A stretch of DNA of 64,000 nucleotides from Synaphobranchus kaupii (lineage: Eukaryota; Chordata; Actinopteri; Anguilliformes; Synaphobranchidae), in the NCBI GenBank assembly GCA_029718625.1, contig CM056389.1:16227296-16291295 (forward strand), written 5' to 3'. Positions within the stretch are counted from its first letter, which is position 1; the number at the start of each line of letters is the position of its first letter. A model generated the notes under the pieces. The model was not told the origin of the DNA. It saw only the letters and a program-made list of their open reading frames with translations, and did not search any database. Positions 23,301 through 34,100 of this stretch are shown in pieces. Position numbers and translations under genes: made by a program.

Positions 23301-23614
23301 GCGTCACCACCGAGTACAGCAACCGCAAGGGCTACGTCAACCTGTCGCCGTCGGCCGGCTACTGGAGCCTGTGCCTGCAGGACCGGCTGTACGCCAACGA
23401 GGAGGACGCCCGTCTGTCCCTGGCGGACTACTGGGGCTCGCCCCGGATGGGCGTCTACCTGGACTACGACAGGGGCCGCGTCTCCTTCTACGACGCCGTC
23501 ACCATGAAGCACGTCTACACCTTCGACGCCTACTTCGACGAGCCCGTCTTCCCCTTCTTCAGTCCTGGGAAAAACGACCCGGGGAGCCGACTGCAGGTTT
23601 GCCACTACTACTGA
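14208..23614 (+). CDS. TRIM-family E3 ubiquitin ligase (RING, B-box, coiled coil, PRY-SPRY), one-base frameshift in the last exon
   Basis: Likely a ubiquitin ligase that transfers ubiquitin through its RING and picks targets with its C-terminal B30.2 domain. Eight exons: 14208-14396, 14635-14858, 16056-16101, 17221-17316, 18563-18787, 19958-19980, 20077-20192, 23084-23614. RING ligands C18, C21, C33, H35, C38, C41, C58 and C61 are all present. The B-box is at about residues 109-145 (CDKHGEELKLYCHTDSKPIC). A coiled coil follows, with the family's hallmark 96-nt and 23-nt exons, then PRY (LALDMDTAHHGLQISDF) and SPRY (HYWEVDVRDKGVWYLGV). The total is 3n+1 because of one extra C at 23207-23210. 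The product would be about 482 residues without it. I cannot assign an orthologue; class IV TRIM (A33/NF7/TRIM39-like) is as far as I would go. Confidence 0.85.
14635..14858 (+). CDS. TRIM exon 2: RING end and B-box
   Basis: Acceptor CTCGCAG, donor GTAACG. Encodes VFGKISFTTNYLVKNLVDKL, a Pro/Ala linker and the B-box core with CVVCRESRSH. Ends in phase 2. Confidence 0.88.
14945..15025 (+). repeat. C and CT tract
   Basis: Two poly-C runs separated by CT repeats in TRIM intron 2. Confidence 0.9.
16056..16101 (+). CDS. TRIM exon 3: B-box end (46 nt)
   Basis: Acceptor TTTTCAG, donor GTGAGC. Completes SHRHHDVAPLPEVVEDLK; the His residues finish the B-box and the exon restores phase 0. Too short to show as an open frame alone. 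Confidence 0.85.
16890..16990 (+). repeat. Short tandem repeat, about 36-bp unit, three copies
   Basis: TTGTTTGGGTGGGAGTGCAG and following bases repeat three times with few changes; TRIM intron 3. Confidence 0.85.
17221..17316 (+). CDS. TRIM exon 4: coiled coil (96 nt)
   Basis: Acceptor CCCCTCAG, donor GTGAGG, 32 codons. Encodes GELRLRLIKLTWQKSVCERV and on. 96 nt is the usual size of this exon in the family. Confidence 0.88.
18150..18276 (+). mobile_element. tRNA-derived SINE, tail missing
   Basis: Head GGGCGGCAGTGTAGTATAGT and B box GGTTCGATTCCC (18208-18219). It stops where the Tc1 end begins, so the SINE tail is lost. Confidence 0.85.
18277..18455 (+). mobile_element. Tc1-like terminal repeat remnant
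   Basis: TACAGTGCATCCGGAAAGTA begins at a TA and continues through CCATAATGACAATGTGAAAA, a well-known Tc1-type end in fish. No transposase; the right border is unclear. Confidence 0.8.
18563..18787 (+). CDS. TRIM exon 5: coiled coil
   Basis: Donor GTGAGT is clear. The acceptor is less so: ACCAG before 18563 and AACAG before 18575 both keep phase 0. I took the first AG. Encodes DLKAKIENDIGALVQFLLDE through HLSGKTTFQ, helical and charged. The pyrimidine tract upstream is poor. Confidence 0.78.
19308..19525 (+). mobile_element. tRNA-derived SINE with L2-like tail
   Basis: Head with GGTTCGATTCCC at 19360-19371 and tail GGATAAGAGCGTCTGCTAAA at 19488-19507. TRIM intron 5. Confidence 0.85.
19958..19980 (+). 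CDS. TRIM exon 6: 23-nt micro-exon
   Basis: Acceptor CTTACAG, donor GTAATT. Encodes AINQTVT plus two bases. A 23-nt exon in this place is a family signature of class IV TRIM genes. Confidence 0.88.
20077..20192 (+). CDS. TRIM exon 7: linker
   Basis: Acceptor CCGCAG, donor GTAAGA. Encodes SPFQVCSSLQATNCPPNW through WKKMMHVLHT, the usual segment before B30.2 (FTGPLQ motif). Phase 2 to 1. Confidence 0.87.
20243..21902 (+). repeat. 46-bp minisatellite, about 36 units
   Basis: Unit AGTCCTGTTCTTTAACTGAT followed by GTAGAGCCCGGGTAAACTGT and CCAGTG. Units differ mainly at one spot (TGAG, TGCG or CGAG). The array starts about 50 bp after the exon 7 donor in TRIM intron 7. The spacing is constant and there is no unique sequence between units. 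Confidence 0.97.
22215..22540 (+). mobile_element. Sleeping Beauty-type Tc1 end, truncated
   Basis: Starts TACAGTTGAAGTCGAAAGTT after a TA and includes TCAGAAGTTTAC as the inner repeat near 22410. This matches the left end of the salmonid Tc1 family from which Sleeping Beauty was derived. It stops before the transposase. Confidence 0.88.
23084..23614 (+). CDS. TRIM exon 8: PRY-SPRY (B30.2), frameshifted
   Basis: Acceptor CGCCATAG. PRY reads in one frame to LPQRFT, then the frame moves by one base within CCCC at 23207-23210 and SPRY continues open from about 23212 to the stop at 23612-23614 (RLQVCHYY end). As written, translation stops at 23247. GC-rich (over 60 percent) compared with the flanking introns. 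The downstream frame is free of stops, which argues for an assembly error or a very recent change. Confidence 0.88.
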   Translation, partial: YLPIWPWTWTRLTTASRSATSTPRWRRARGTPWNRTCPRGSPRFLGVLATAQFSSGQHYWEVDVRDKGVWYLGVTTEYSNRKGYVNLSPSAGYWSLCLQDRLYANEEDARLSLADYWGSPRMGVYLDYDRGRVSFYDAVTMKHVYTFDAYFDEPVFPFFSPGKNDPGSRLQVCHYY

Positions 23615-24637
23615 CCCCCCAACGCCCCACACAGAGAGGCAACGGGCAGGGGGGGGCCCTGCCAACGCTCGCTGAGAAAAGGCCTTCGTGTCGTTCCGTC
23701 GACCATTCCCATAGCAAACCGTTCACGCGAGAGCATGTGCCGTTTGCCTGTGCGGGTTTCAAGCAGGATGCTGTGCTGTGTGAAAGGCTGCCTTTACATT
23801 TCACTGGATTTTCTAACGAGTAGAAAAATCTGGGGATTTTTTTTTATTTTTTAAACTCCCAATGTAGCCACACAAATTCAGTTTAGATGTAAGAAACAAG
23901 TTTTGAACAGACACTCTTCTAGCTGATTTTTGGACAAACCGCGAGAAATTATGAACTGACAATTTAGCGAGCGCTCATTGTAACGAGCCACGTTACCTCG
24001 GGGTGTAACTTACAGGCCTCTTTTGTAGTCTGCCATGTTTTTTTTTTTTATTATTTATAATATTAGATGGATTGTACTTTGTTTTTAAGCTGTGCTGTCC
24101 TAGGTTCTGTCTTCAGTTGGTCATGATTGGGACAGAATACCAATATGAAGCATTCACACAGGGTTATCACTTGAACACAAATTGAAGTGCAGGGCACTGG
24201 TGTTTAACGGATTTTTAATGTTTTAATTGGAGTACGTTTACACGTTGTGGCTTGTTTCGGGTAGCCGTGCTGGCTCTTCTAGGTTCACCTTCTGGCCTGG
24301 TGGTCGGCATGGTGGATCTACACAAACTAAACTTCACTGCAGAATTCCCTGCTTGTTCAACAGTTTATTTCCCCCCCACCCCCACCACATTGGTTAACCA
24401 TAAACAGGAGTACAAGTACTTGGGATGAGGTTTCTGCTTTTATCAGTTTAAGTTTGTTTTACCTATGAATTGTTTTTATTTTAGTTCATGTTTTAATATC
24501 AGATCATGGGAACATTATTCTATTATATTTTTAGGGTATGACCCGTTTTATTATGTATACATGTTATTTGTGCATTATCCTTGTATCAAATGCAATAGGT
24601 GGTTATTTTTCCGCTGTACTTTGGCGTCAATCTTCAA

Positions 24638-24643
24638 AATAAA
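24638..24643 (+). promoter_or_regulatory. Polyadenylation signal of the TRIM gene
   Basis: AATAAA about 1.02 kb after the stop codon, followed by GT-rich sequence (TTTTGGGTGTCTGTG). It makes 23615 to about 24660 the likely 3' UTR. Confidence 0.6.
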
Positions 24644-25060
24644 ATGTAACTATGAATAATGTTTTGGGTGTCTGTGACTCATTGAACCTAATTTTGCTAT
24701 ATTTGTGTGTGAAGTGCTTTACTTGAATGGCTTGGTGAGTAAATGGGGAACCCAGTAGACTTGCAGAATGTGTCTTTCTCAGGACCAAATTTTGCCAACA
24801 CTGTAACTAGTGTCTTACTGCACAGATGGCAAAGGGAAAAGGATTCATATGTTTCCGTTCAGCCATCCATGAATTTACATACAGGATTTGTTATTGATTT
24901 GACAAGCATAGTATCCATGGTACCTAAAATATTTCTCAAAAACAGTTCTAAATGTGCGATTCTCTAGATGTTCATATTAAAAGCTGTTTTTTTTTCTTTT
25001 TTTCTGTTCAGTGGAAATTGGGTAATTTAGGTTTTGATTCAAATCAAGTTCTTTGATATT

Positions 25061-25541
25061 TTTAAAGGGGTAATAAACGCTAAATCAAATATTGAGTTAT
25101 AAAGCCAAGTATCTTGCCTCCATTTCATAAATCCCATATATCCTATTGCTTAAAAAAAACTAAAATGTAATTAAGCCGTGCCACTGCATTTTGTGTCAGA
25201 GGCATATGCTGAAATCCAAACAAACGTTTTGTTTGAGCCACGGTTTGTTGTTCGTGATGGTAAATAGAGGTAAAAAAAACTTCTACGCAAGCAACTCAAT
25301 TCCCTCTCTCTTCTTGATTGATGGGTATTCAAACTTCGCAAATTAACGTTCGCCCTTTAATTTCGAACTGGTGTCCGTTTGAACAGTTTTCATGACGCGT
25401 TACCGAATGGGTCTATCGCCCCTCCCCCCAACTGTAACTCCTCCCTCCCGTCTGTGTTCTCTCACTCGAGCCCAATTTGCGTCATTTGAAACTGAAGTGG
25501 GCAGAGACGGAACAAAAGCCTGTGTTTATTACCCCTTTAAA
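25061..25541. mobile_element. Inverted-repeat element, about 480 bp
   Basis: TTTAAAGGGGTAATAAAC at 25061 pairs with GTTTATTACCCCTTTAAA ending at 25541. No transposase is inside; MITE-like. Confidence 0.65.
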
Positions 25542-25829
25542 GGCAGATTGTCCTGCAAAAGCTCTGCTGTGTCTGTGTTACTCTGCACTCATGTTCTAGG
25601 AAAAGCAGTTTCTTTGAGGGGGATAATCACTTCAGCATAGTCAGTATAGTACTTGGAAGGTACAGGCAGTCACATATTTAGTGTTGTCTTGTCAAATCCT
25701 TGTGTAATTAACATTTCAGGAATTCCAGCCCTCGTGAGACTCGGCCCATCTCGTTCTTGGGTAGGATTTGTTTATTGGCTATTGGTGGTGCTGGTGGGTG
25801 ACTGCTGAGCAAGATGAGTCCTCTGAGAT

Positions 25830-26222
25830 TGAGATTCTGGGTGACGTCCGTCGGTGGTGTACGGCGTGCCCCGAGTGTCAAAAAGTAAACCCTGCCGCTA
25901 TCCCGAAAGCCCCGTTGCAACCTTTACCGTTAATTAATCGTCCCAGGGACATTTTGGACCTGTTAAGAGAAACTTGGGAGGAAGGTCCTAGCCCCAGTAA
26001 AAATTAAGTACAGTATGTACTGGACTGGCGAGCAAAACTACACGCACTTGGTCAGATTGCACGGGAACATTTGCTCCAGGCCCAGGAAAGACCGAGACGG
26101 TAATATGATGGAGGGGCACAATTGCGAAAATTTTCAACCGGGAGATAAAGTGCTTGTGTTACTCCCTACGTCCACCTCCAAATTACTCGCAAAGTGGCAA
26201 GGGCCCTTTGAGGTCACATGAT
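25830..26222 (+). mobile_element. LTR retrotransposon remnant (Gypsy-like integrase pieces)
   Basis: The frame 25768-26007 holds VRRWCTACPECQKVNP, the CxxC half of an integrase zinc-binding domain. A later piece encodes FQPGDKVLVLLPTSTSKLLA with WQGPFEVT, the integrase C-terminal end. The catalytic core is missing between them and stops interrupt. It is dead and heavily deleted. Confidence 0.8.
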
Positions 26223-29200
26223 ACTTCATTTTTTAAGTATCCCACTGAATGAAAACGGCTGTAGGCCTATGTAGTAGGCTATGTTCATTTTGAGTAGGCT
26301 ACACAAAAAGTGCCCGGATTTAGGGAGAGACCAGAGTGGGTTGTGCCTCGGGGTCGTTGTTCCTCAGTGTTTTCACCCAATAAAAAAACCAGCAGAAGTG
26401 CTGTCATTCTGTTTTTACAAGTCTTGTACTGCCCCCTACTGGGTAACGACATGAATGACAGACCACACAACGAATATCTCCACCTTTTGGAAAATGTCCC
26501 AGTTTACCAGGGTAATTTCTTTTAATATGATCGCTATTTTTCAGCTACCATCCTGTGTTTAGCTGTTAATTAATCGTAAAGTAACCTATTGTAAAATATC
26601 TGGCTTGTAGACTATGTCAGATGTGGCTGGCTATCTCTCCTCAACAGCTTTCTATACGCCTCATTTTCAATAGGCTACTGGATTCTAGGATCTGATAAAA
26701 AAAAAAAGGATTTATATTTGCATAGACCAATAAAAGAGCTCTTTGAAAATATAACCTTACAATCTATGATCGAGAGTAATATTATTTACATGTAGGCTAT
26801 AACGTTAAACTTCTGCTAGAATCACGGAGACGGTAATGTCATAAATAGGCGAAACGTAAGGTGAATGCGATTGCAAACTAGCTTGAAAGGTGAGCGTAGG
26901 GAGACCGAGGTCGGTTGTGACGGTCCACACAAGTCCGCCCTCCACTCAGAACGGGTCAAGGGTCAACTGGATGTCCGGAGAGTCGGGACACACTCCATGG
27001 ACCAGACGCTTGAAGAAGCCGAATTACCTCTCTTTAACTGCAGAGGGCGCCAAGCCTGAAAATGCATACATTCCATGGCGGGGAGGTACCTGTCAAGTCT
27101 CTCACGTTTCATTCGTCTCTTACACTTTGCTGCCGTCTCACGGGCGTGAAATGAAAACCTTGTGAATTGTCACACTATCAAAAAAAAAAAAAAAGCATTG
27201 TATTGTAATCCTTAGTTCAGTGAGCTGTGGGGCAGTTGCTGCGCTCCGTCCTGACAGTGATAGATTTACATACTAAATGTGTAGATATTCTATCTCTGCT
27301 TACATATTTACACGTTTATGTAAACATGTAAGCTGCGATAGAATGTTTTTTGTTGACCGCGCACGCAACTGGAACGCAGCATACAATTTCCATTACAGTT
27401 AGGTTAACAGGTATGGAGGTCTGACAGGTAAAATGTTAAGCAATACTATCCCTCAAGCCTTTTTTTTATATATAGGTAATGTGATGATACGTATTCATCT
27501 GGAATATTCCAGAGTAATAATTAATCTGTTCAAAAGGTGTAATGAAGTTATGCACCCAGATATATACATTAACAAACCATATACATTAACTTCCCTCTGG
27601 CTTTCTGGAATTGATCAACATTCAGAAAAAGATAACTCACTTAAGAGGCCAGTGAGAATAGAAAGGCCTCCAGAATCCTGCTGGCAGACTGAAATCTCCA
27701 TGGAAACGGCAAGAGAGGGCCCGGCTTATTAGGGGAAGAGAAACCGTGACTCAGAGCAGCGGGAAAGAGCGCTTGGTGGATCCTGATCACTGTGGACAGG
27801 CTGTTGTTTCTCCAAGAGTCTGCCTACTGAGCGTGGGTGCCATACCTTGAACTATGTGCAATTATCCAACCGCTATTGCACACATTGTGTATCTCACGGT
27901 AGGCGACGATCCGTTTAATCTTTCTGTTTTTCTTTTTTTTTAACTTTGAACCTTTTCTGAGAAAGTCTAAGAAAGTTGCTCAAGCTGTGTAAGTAGTATT
28001 AACTTTTTCGGGGCTGTGTCTCTGGGCCAGAATCTGTTTTAAGTCTCAAGATTTATATCCACATGATATAAATATATGAGAGGTGGAGCCGAAAAATGAG
28101 AAGGACAGCCTCGTCGCCACCCAGAGCGATTCCACTGGCTGTTGTGAGGGAGGCGGCCAAGTAGCTGCCTGTTCAAAAGTGTGTTAATTTGTATTTATAC
28201 AGCTGTCGATGTTACTCTAATGAAATTGAAATGTTAATATGTCTCAGCAAAATAGAACACCTCTGCAATATCCAATAGTGTGCAACAGCAGTCTATTATA
28301 AATTAAACTGTTATTTAGGATGTTATTATGGAACAAGCTGATAGAAGCCATCTTTCCTGTGGGGAAACATCTGTGACTTCCGAGTCAAACGGAATTGTGA
28401 TTATTTGACACCTGGATGTCCTCTTGGATTACACTTTCCGGAAGCCGGAAAGTTGGTCAATTATAAACGACGGAGGAAAAAGGAAATTGTCAGGCAAATG
28501 TCCTATTTAAAGCTTTGTTTTTGACTGTTCTCTCCTTTTGGATAAAAACAAACACTGGCATTAAGCGTGGTGCTTGTTGACATAGGAGGAGGCAGGAAAC
28601 ACCGCAAATTTACCATGGCGTTTCCACCTTGCTTTGACCCTTTTATTTTTTCCCTCCATATTTGTTGCAACTTCCCCTTCCCCTTTTAAGCCTATCACAA
28701 TCCTCCATCCAACGTCTGTACTAAATTCAGATCACAGATGCATTAGCTTCCTTTTAATTCGTTTCCACATCCGAGCATTATAAAGCAGCCTGGTGCAGTC
28801 CGGCTTTATTCCATCTTACCCTTTGACCCCGTTTCAGAGAACACCATTTTCTCCATGCAGAACACAGACAAACAAACATGGCTGAAGCCAACAGGGCGTA
28901 TTTTCAGTTTAATATTTACAATTTGTACTACATACTGCTTCAGTTGAATTCAATGATTTAAACATAAATACACAAGTGACTTTTTGTTTCATGTATTATG
29001 TAGGATTTCTCGTTCACGTAATGACAGTTTTTTAGTTTCTCTATTTTTTCTTCCAAGCACGATTTCATGCATTGGAAGGATTTGTGACAGTTAACACTCA
29101 TGGTACGAATTTGGGTGTAACGAATATATGATTGCGGAACAGACATTTTCGTTTACTGTCTATCCAGTATGCGGAACTAACAAATAAAGGTGATATGGAT

Positions 29201-30981
29201 TCACTCTGGCCAAGGATGGAAAGACACAAGAGATGGTAGCTCTGCTGTAACTTACACCTGGTTGTCCGACCATTCTAACTGGAATCATCATTGACATGCA
29301 GAAAAGTTACCCATACAAAATAATAATAATATAATAAAATACTCCACCAACCCTGCTGTCAGCCTTTTTCCTTTTCACAAACTTCTTTTTTTTTTAATGA
29401 AAGGAAGTACGAAACAATAATAATTTTGTTATAGTAACTTTGCATATACAGCTTGACTGAAACATATTCCATCACTCAAAATCCACCAGACAAAAAGATT
29501 TTACCTATAGGAAAAGTGTCAGTCAAAGCCTATAGCACTCTATCCGCACTGTCGGCCAAGGTTAAGGATAAGCATGGTTAGCATGCCATGAACACAAAGT
29601 TAAATTACCAAAACAAATGTGATAAGCAAACTAACAAGAAATACTGACAAATTGATGGCAATTTTTTTTTTTTCCGCCACAGCAATAACAATGATATTAT
29701 ATACATATAGCACACTTTATATGACAATAATATTTATATATACACATAGGCGTATATATTACTCTTTATCTTATATTATGTTCAACTACAACCCATTTTT
29801 AGAATTTGGCAAATGCATTTGATGAGGGTTCAGTTTTTGTGATTGGTTCCACTAGTTTGTCATGGAAACAGACTACATAAAAGTGAATGTTAAGGTACTT
29901 ATGTGCATTACTAGGTCATGGCTTGGACTTGAGGTTTGGCAGAGAAACAAAATATTTTAACACATCAAATTAGAAAAATAATTTGTAAAAGATAAAATCA
30001 AGTAAAAAAAAAAAAAAAACCAAAACAAAAATTAAAATAAATTAATAAGTAAATTTATTCCTCTTTTTAAGAAGAGCACAAATCAAGTGTGCGTAATTGT
30101 GCTGTTGATGTCGGCAATAAATATGGTCCTAATAACCCCTGTGTGCCTCGCAGGCACACACGCAGTATGCGCTAAAATGCTGGATATCTCAACTGCCAAA
30201 GACAACTAGAATATGTGCAAGTCTGTAAAATGGAGGGTGGAGCTTTAGTCTGCTGGTACATTTACAGATGGTGCTGCAGTCGTGTGATAAGGCTGCATTT
30301 TTCAAAAGGGTGGATTACATTTGCAGTTATATTGAGAAGCAAAGCGACGGAAAGAGAGAAATCTTCTCTGCGTTTCTCACTCCTTCTCTTTCTCCTTCTC
30401 TTTCTCTCGGCTCATGATTTCGATCATTCTCATGATTTGTCCTCTATTAGCTTTCGAAGCCTGGTTAAAAAAAAGAAACGAATGCGAAATAAATGATTTC
30501 AGACGGTGGCTGTTCTGACTACGGCTTCATGCATTCTGCTCGAACACGCTCGAGTTTGTTTGTATTTGCTACGGGCTTTTAAAAAACTTCTCCTTCTTCT
30601 TTGAATAGCCTCACCGAGGTCGAGTTAAGAGTCGTTCGAATCCCCCCGGTTCCTCTGGATAGGCTATGGTCATCTGATTTCTTTTTCTTTTCCAGTGCAA
30701 AAGAAAGGCGAATCTTTTCGCTCGAGGCCCCGTTCGCTCATCGTAGGAAAGGTAACAAAGCGTGAGTCGCTTTTGTCGATTTGTTGCTTTAAAAAAAAAA
30801 AGAAAAAACGCTATCTTTTAGCGAAAGAAGCTCAGGAAAGTTTCGCTGTAACTGCATTTCTTGTGTGCCATGTAACAGACTGAAATCAAGGAGGGATAAA
30901 AGGATCATTGCACCCTGTACATTTCGCCTAGCTCCGCCTCTGGGGGGGGGGGGGGGGGGGGGGCGCCGCCGGCTCGCGGCT
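26223..30981. other. Intergenic region plus probable trim3 3' UTR, no gene seen
   Basis: Only chance open frames. It contains A-runs (27180-27194, 30004-30019) and AT-rich stretches. The trim3 3' UTR must begin at 30981 and extend left, but I cannot fix its end: AATAAA complements (TTTATT) occur, for example near 30054, without further support. Confidence 0.5.
30942..30963 (+). repeat. Poly-G tract (22 G) just after the trim3 stop
   Basis: Twenty-two G on the plus strand; poly-C in the trim3 mRNA, starting 19 nt after its stop codon. Confidence 0.95.
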
Positions 30982-31134
30982 CTACTGCAGGTAGCGGTAG
31001 ACTTTGAAGCAATGGTTGCCAGAGTCCGCCACCACCACGTGGCCTTCCGATGTCAGCGCCAGACCCTGGGGGCCGTACAGCGGGTCGGCCGAGGTGTTGA
31101 TGTAGGACAGGAAGGACCCTGAGCTGTCGAACAC
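30982..31134 (-). CDS. trim3: trim3 exon 11: NHL blade 6 and stop
   Basis: Acceptor ACACAG-like CAG before 31134. Encodes [20 protein letters not shown] through [11 protein letters not shown], stop TAG at 30984-30982. Confidence 0.93.
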   Translation of the reverse strand: MFDSSGSFLSYINTSADPLYGPQGLALTSEGHVVVADSGNHCFKVYRYLQ

Positions 31135-34100
31135 CTGTGAAGGACAACACCGCGCGGGTTGGCGGTTATCTGAACGGAACTGAACTGAAAATAGAGCGAG
31201 GGAGGTAGGCCTAACACACTGTTTGGTGTTGGGAACATTTGCTGTGTTAGGAATGGTTGGTGTTAAGGAGGTGTGGTTTTGGGCATGTGTGATGGGTATT
31301 TAGTGTTGGGAACGTTTGGTGTTGGAGATGCTTGGTGTTGGTAATGTTTGGTGTTGGAGATGTCTGGTGTTGGAGATGTTTGGTGTTGGGCATGTTTGGT
31401 GTTGGAGATGTTTGGTGTTGGGCATGTTTGGTGTCGGAGATGTTTGGTGTTGGGCATGTTTGGTGTCGGAGATGTTTGGTGTTGGGCATGTTTGGTGTTG
31501 GTGATGTTTAGTTTTTGGAATGTTTGGTTTTGGGAATATTTAGTGTTGGGAATGTTTGGTGTTGGGAATATTTAGTGTTGTGAACGTTTGGTGTTGGTGA
31601 TGTTGTGTTGGGAATGTTTAGTGTTGGAGATGTTTGGTGTTGGGAATGTTTGGTGTTGGGAATATTTAGTGTTGGAGATGTTTGGTGCTGGGAACCTTAG
31701 GCTTGCCCACCTGTATTCGGCTGTTGCCCCAGTCTGCCACAATGATGTTCCCATTGGCATCGACTGCTACGCCTGTGGGGGCGTTGAACTGCCCGTTCCC
31801 CTCTCCGTGGGAGCCGAATTTGAAGAGGAACTCCCCGTCAGCATTGTAGACCTGAGGAGAGGAAGTGAACGCATGGCCCATGACTCTGTACCCTAAGAGG
31901 GCTTCTGTATGCTTAACGTTACGTTAGTCAACACATAACAAGAATGTAATGTGGCATTTCTGGGCTGTTAATAGGCCATAGTTAGACTCCAATGGAGACC
32001 ATCTGTATTGAAATCATATCCACCAAAACCAGCATTGGATAAACCTGAGGGGTGTACTACGAAGTGAGATTAAGGGGATAACAAGCTAAATTAAGCTTCA
32101 ACCCTGGGTTTTCTGTATCATGAAGCCCACTCACTTTTAATCGGGGTATATTGCCATGGCAACTTACTCTGCATGGCTAACCTGCTATCGGATTGAAACA
32201 TATAAAAGCACCGCCCTTTGACCAATCGACTCCTTGGTATTGGAAAAAGGTGTCTCTATGCCAAAGAATCCCGTAGAGATATGTGTGGATTGTGAGGGAA
32301 TCTCTTCGCAGGGCGAGATTGGTGAGTTTCGCAAAACATTTTCTGAGTTCCGGAAAATGATTGACAGACTTTTTTATGAATAAACATTGGTGTGATTGCT
32401 TCAGCAAGATTTTAAACATGCTGTATCAAGTTTAAAGTTTAGGAGCTCTACAATGTAGTGGTACAGTTGTCACATTAGAACACACTGTATGACAATGTAC
32501 TGAGAGTATAGATTTATTTGTTGCGAGTGGTAAGGTGAATAAGGTATTAACTAATAAATTTATCCTGCACGATGAGCTTTTCTTTTCAAAAGCTCCTCCC
32601 TGGCTCTGTCCATTACATCTGTCCGTATCAGTCTTTTTTCCCCACAGGAGAGAAATACGCTGCTCTAGTACAGCCCATGCTGCACCGCTATAAGTTCGTT
32701 GTTGCAGTCACCGCCCCTTTTATGGGAACGTGCACGTACTTTGATTAATAAAGCCAGTGTTCACTTAGAAAGTTGATAACCACTTTCCTAGTACCGGTTA
32801 AGCCAGATTGCGGTGGTTACGCTTCCTGAAGCCAGCTAACGCAAAGAAACGCTGGCTATGTTAAGCTTCCTTCGTAGTATACCCCCCTGGACATCTTTAC
32901 AGAGATGGTTGTGGAGATATTTTTGAGTTTAACTGCTTGATCAGGTGAAGAAAACGGAAAGGCCTTACCTTCACGGAGTGATTGTGGAAGTCCGTCACCA
33001 CAATTTCATTCTTGTTATTTACTGCGACAAAGTGTGGGCCTGGAGTGACAATAGGGGAAAAGTGAGGAGGAGGAGGAGGAGGAGGGGGGCGGGGGGAGGA
33101 AGATAAGAACAGAGAGGACAGATTCGCTGTGAAATCATACGATCTCAGAGGAAGTGCTGTTTTAAAGGACTTCCTTCCGCACTGCAGCATTTCAGTTCTT
33201 GTCCAAGATAAAGTGTATGTTCTGTACTTCTTATCTGTACCCTCCTGCCCACAATTATTTATTGTTCAGTAAAAACCTGTTTTACAGAATTCAAGGCAAG
33301 GACACGTGCTTCTGTCAAATCAAAGGCACTGGTTTGTTTTGTACGGATTTATTCCTTGATTTTTGCACGCTGATTTAAAAACAAAAAAAGCCTCAGGCTA
33401 CACAATCGATGCTTCAAATATTGAATGATTAACACTTTAATGATTATAATTATTTGGAATTATTGGAATGATCGTCTTTCTGGAATGTCTTTACACTTAA
33501 AGCTAGAGGTAGCTATGGAAGGACAGGCTGATAAGTAGTTCTTCCCCACTGAACAGAGGAAAGAGAGCCGTTTACAGGGGAAAGAGCCATTTACAGGGGT
33601 GCGCACACAATACTTACTGAACACGGGACCAGATTTACTAAGCTTTTGCTCCAGTGCTAAGTTTGCACCACTTTTTTCTAAAAGGAATGAAAAACAAAAA
33701 ACAAAGATGCAGAGTTAGAAACGAAAGACCCAAACAAACGGTCTTAATGACGAGGGACATCATCCTGGCCTCAACAACTGCAGCCAATCACAAGTGGGAG
33801 ATAAACAACTGCAGCCAATCACAAGTGGGAGGTAAACAACTGCAGCCAATCATAAGTGAGAGGTAAACAACCGCAGCCAATCACAAGTGGGAGATAAACA
33901 TTTGCCAGCATCCTCATTGGTCAGTTCCTCTTAGCCAGTAGCACACAGTTTGCAAACCATAACCAATCCTTGTGCCTCCCATGCATGGCACCAGCCAGAT
34001 GACTATGGAAAAAGGACCACCATCGGTTGTTGAGCTCACAGATTAGGCTCGCTGCAAGCCAGGCAAAAACCAGTCATGGGCCAGCCAAGGAGAGGAAGAA

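Noticed and set aside
25768..26007. Functional integrase gene
   Set aside because: Catalytic core missing, stops present; only a remnant of an LTR retrotransposon.
31247..31575. Repeat protein [10 protein letters not shown] or [12 protein letters not shown]
   Set aside because: Translations of the intron 10 minisatellite with no start context or neighbouring exon.
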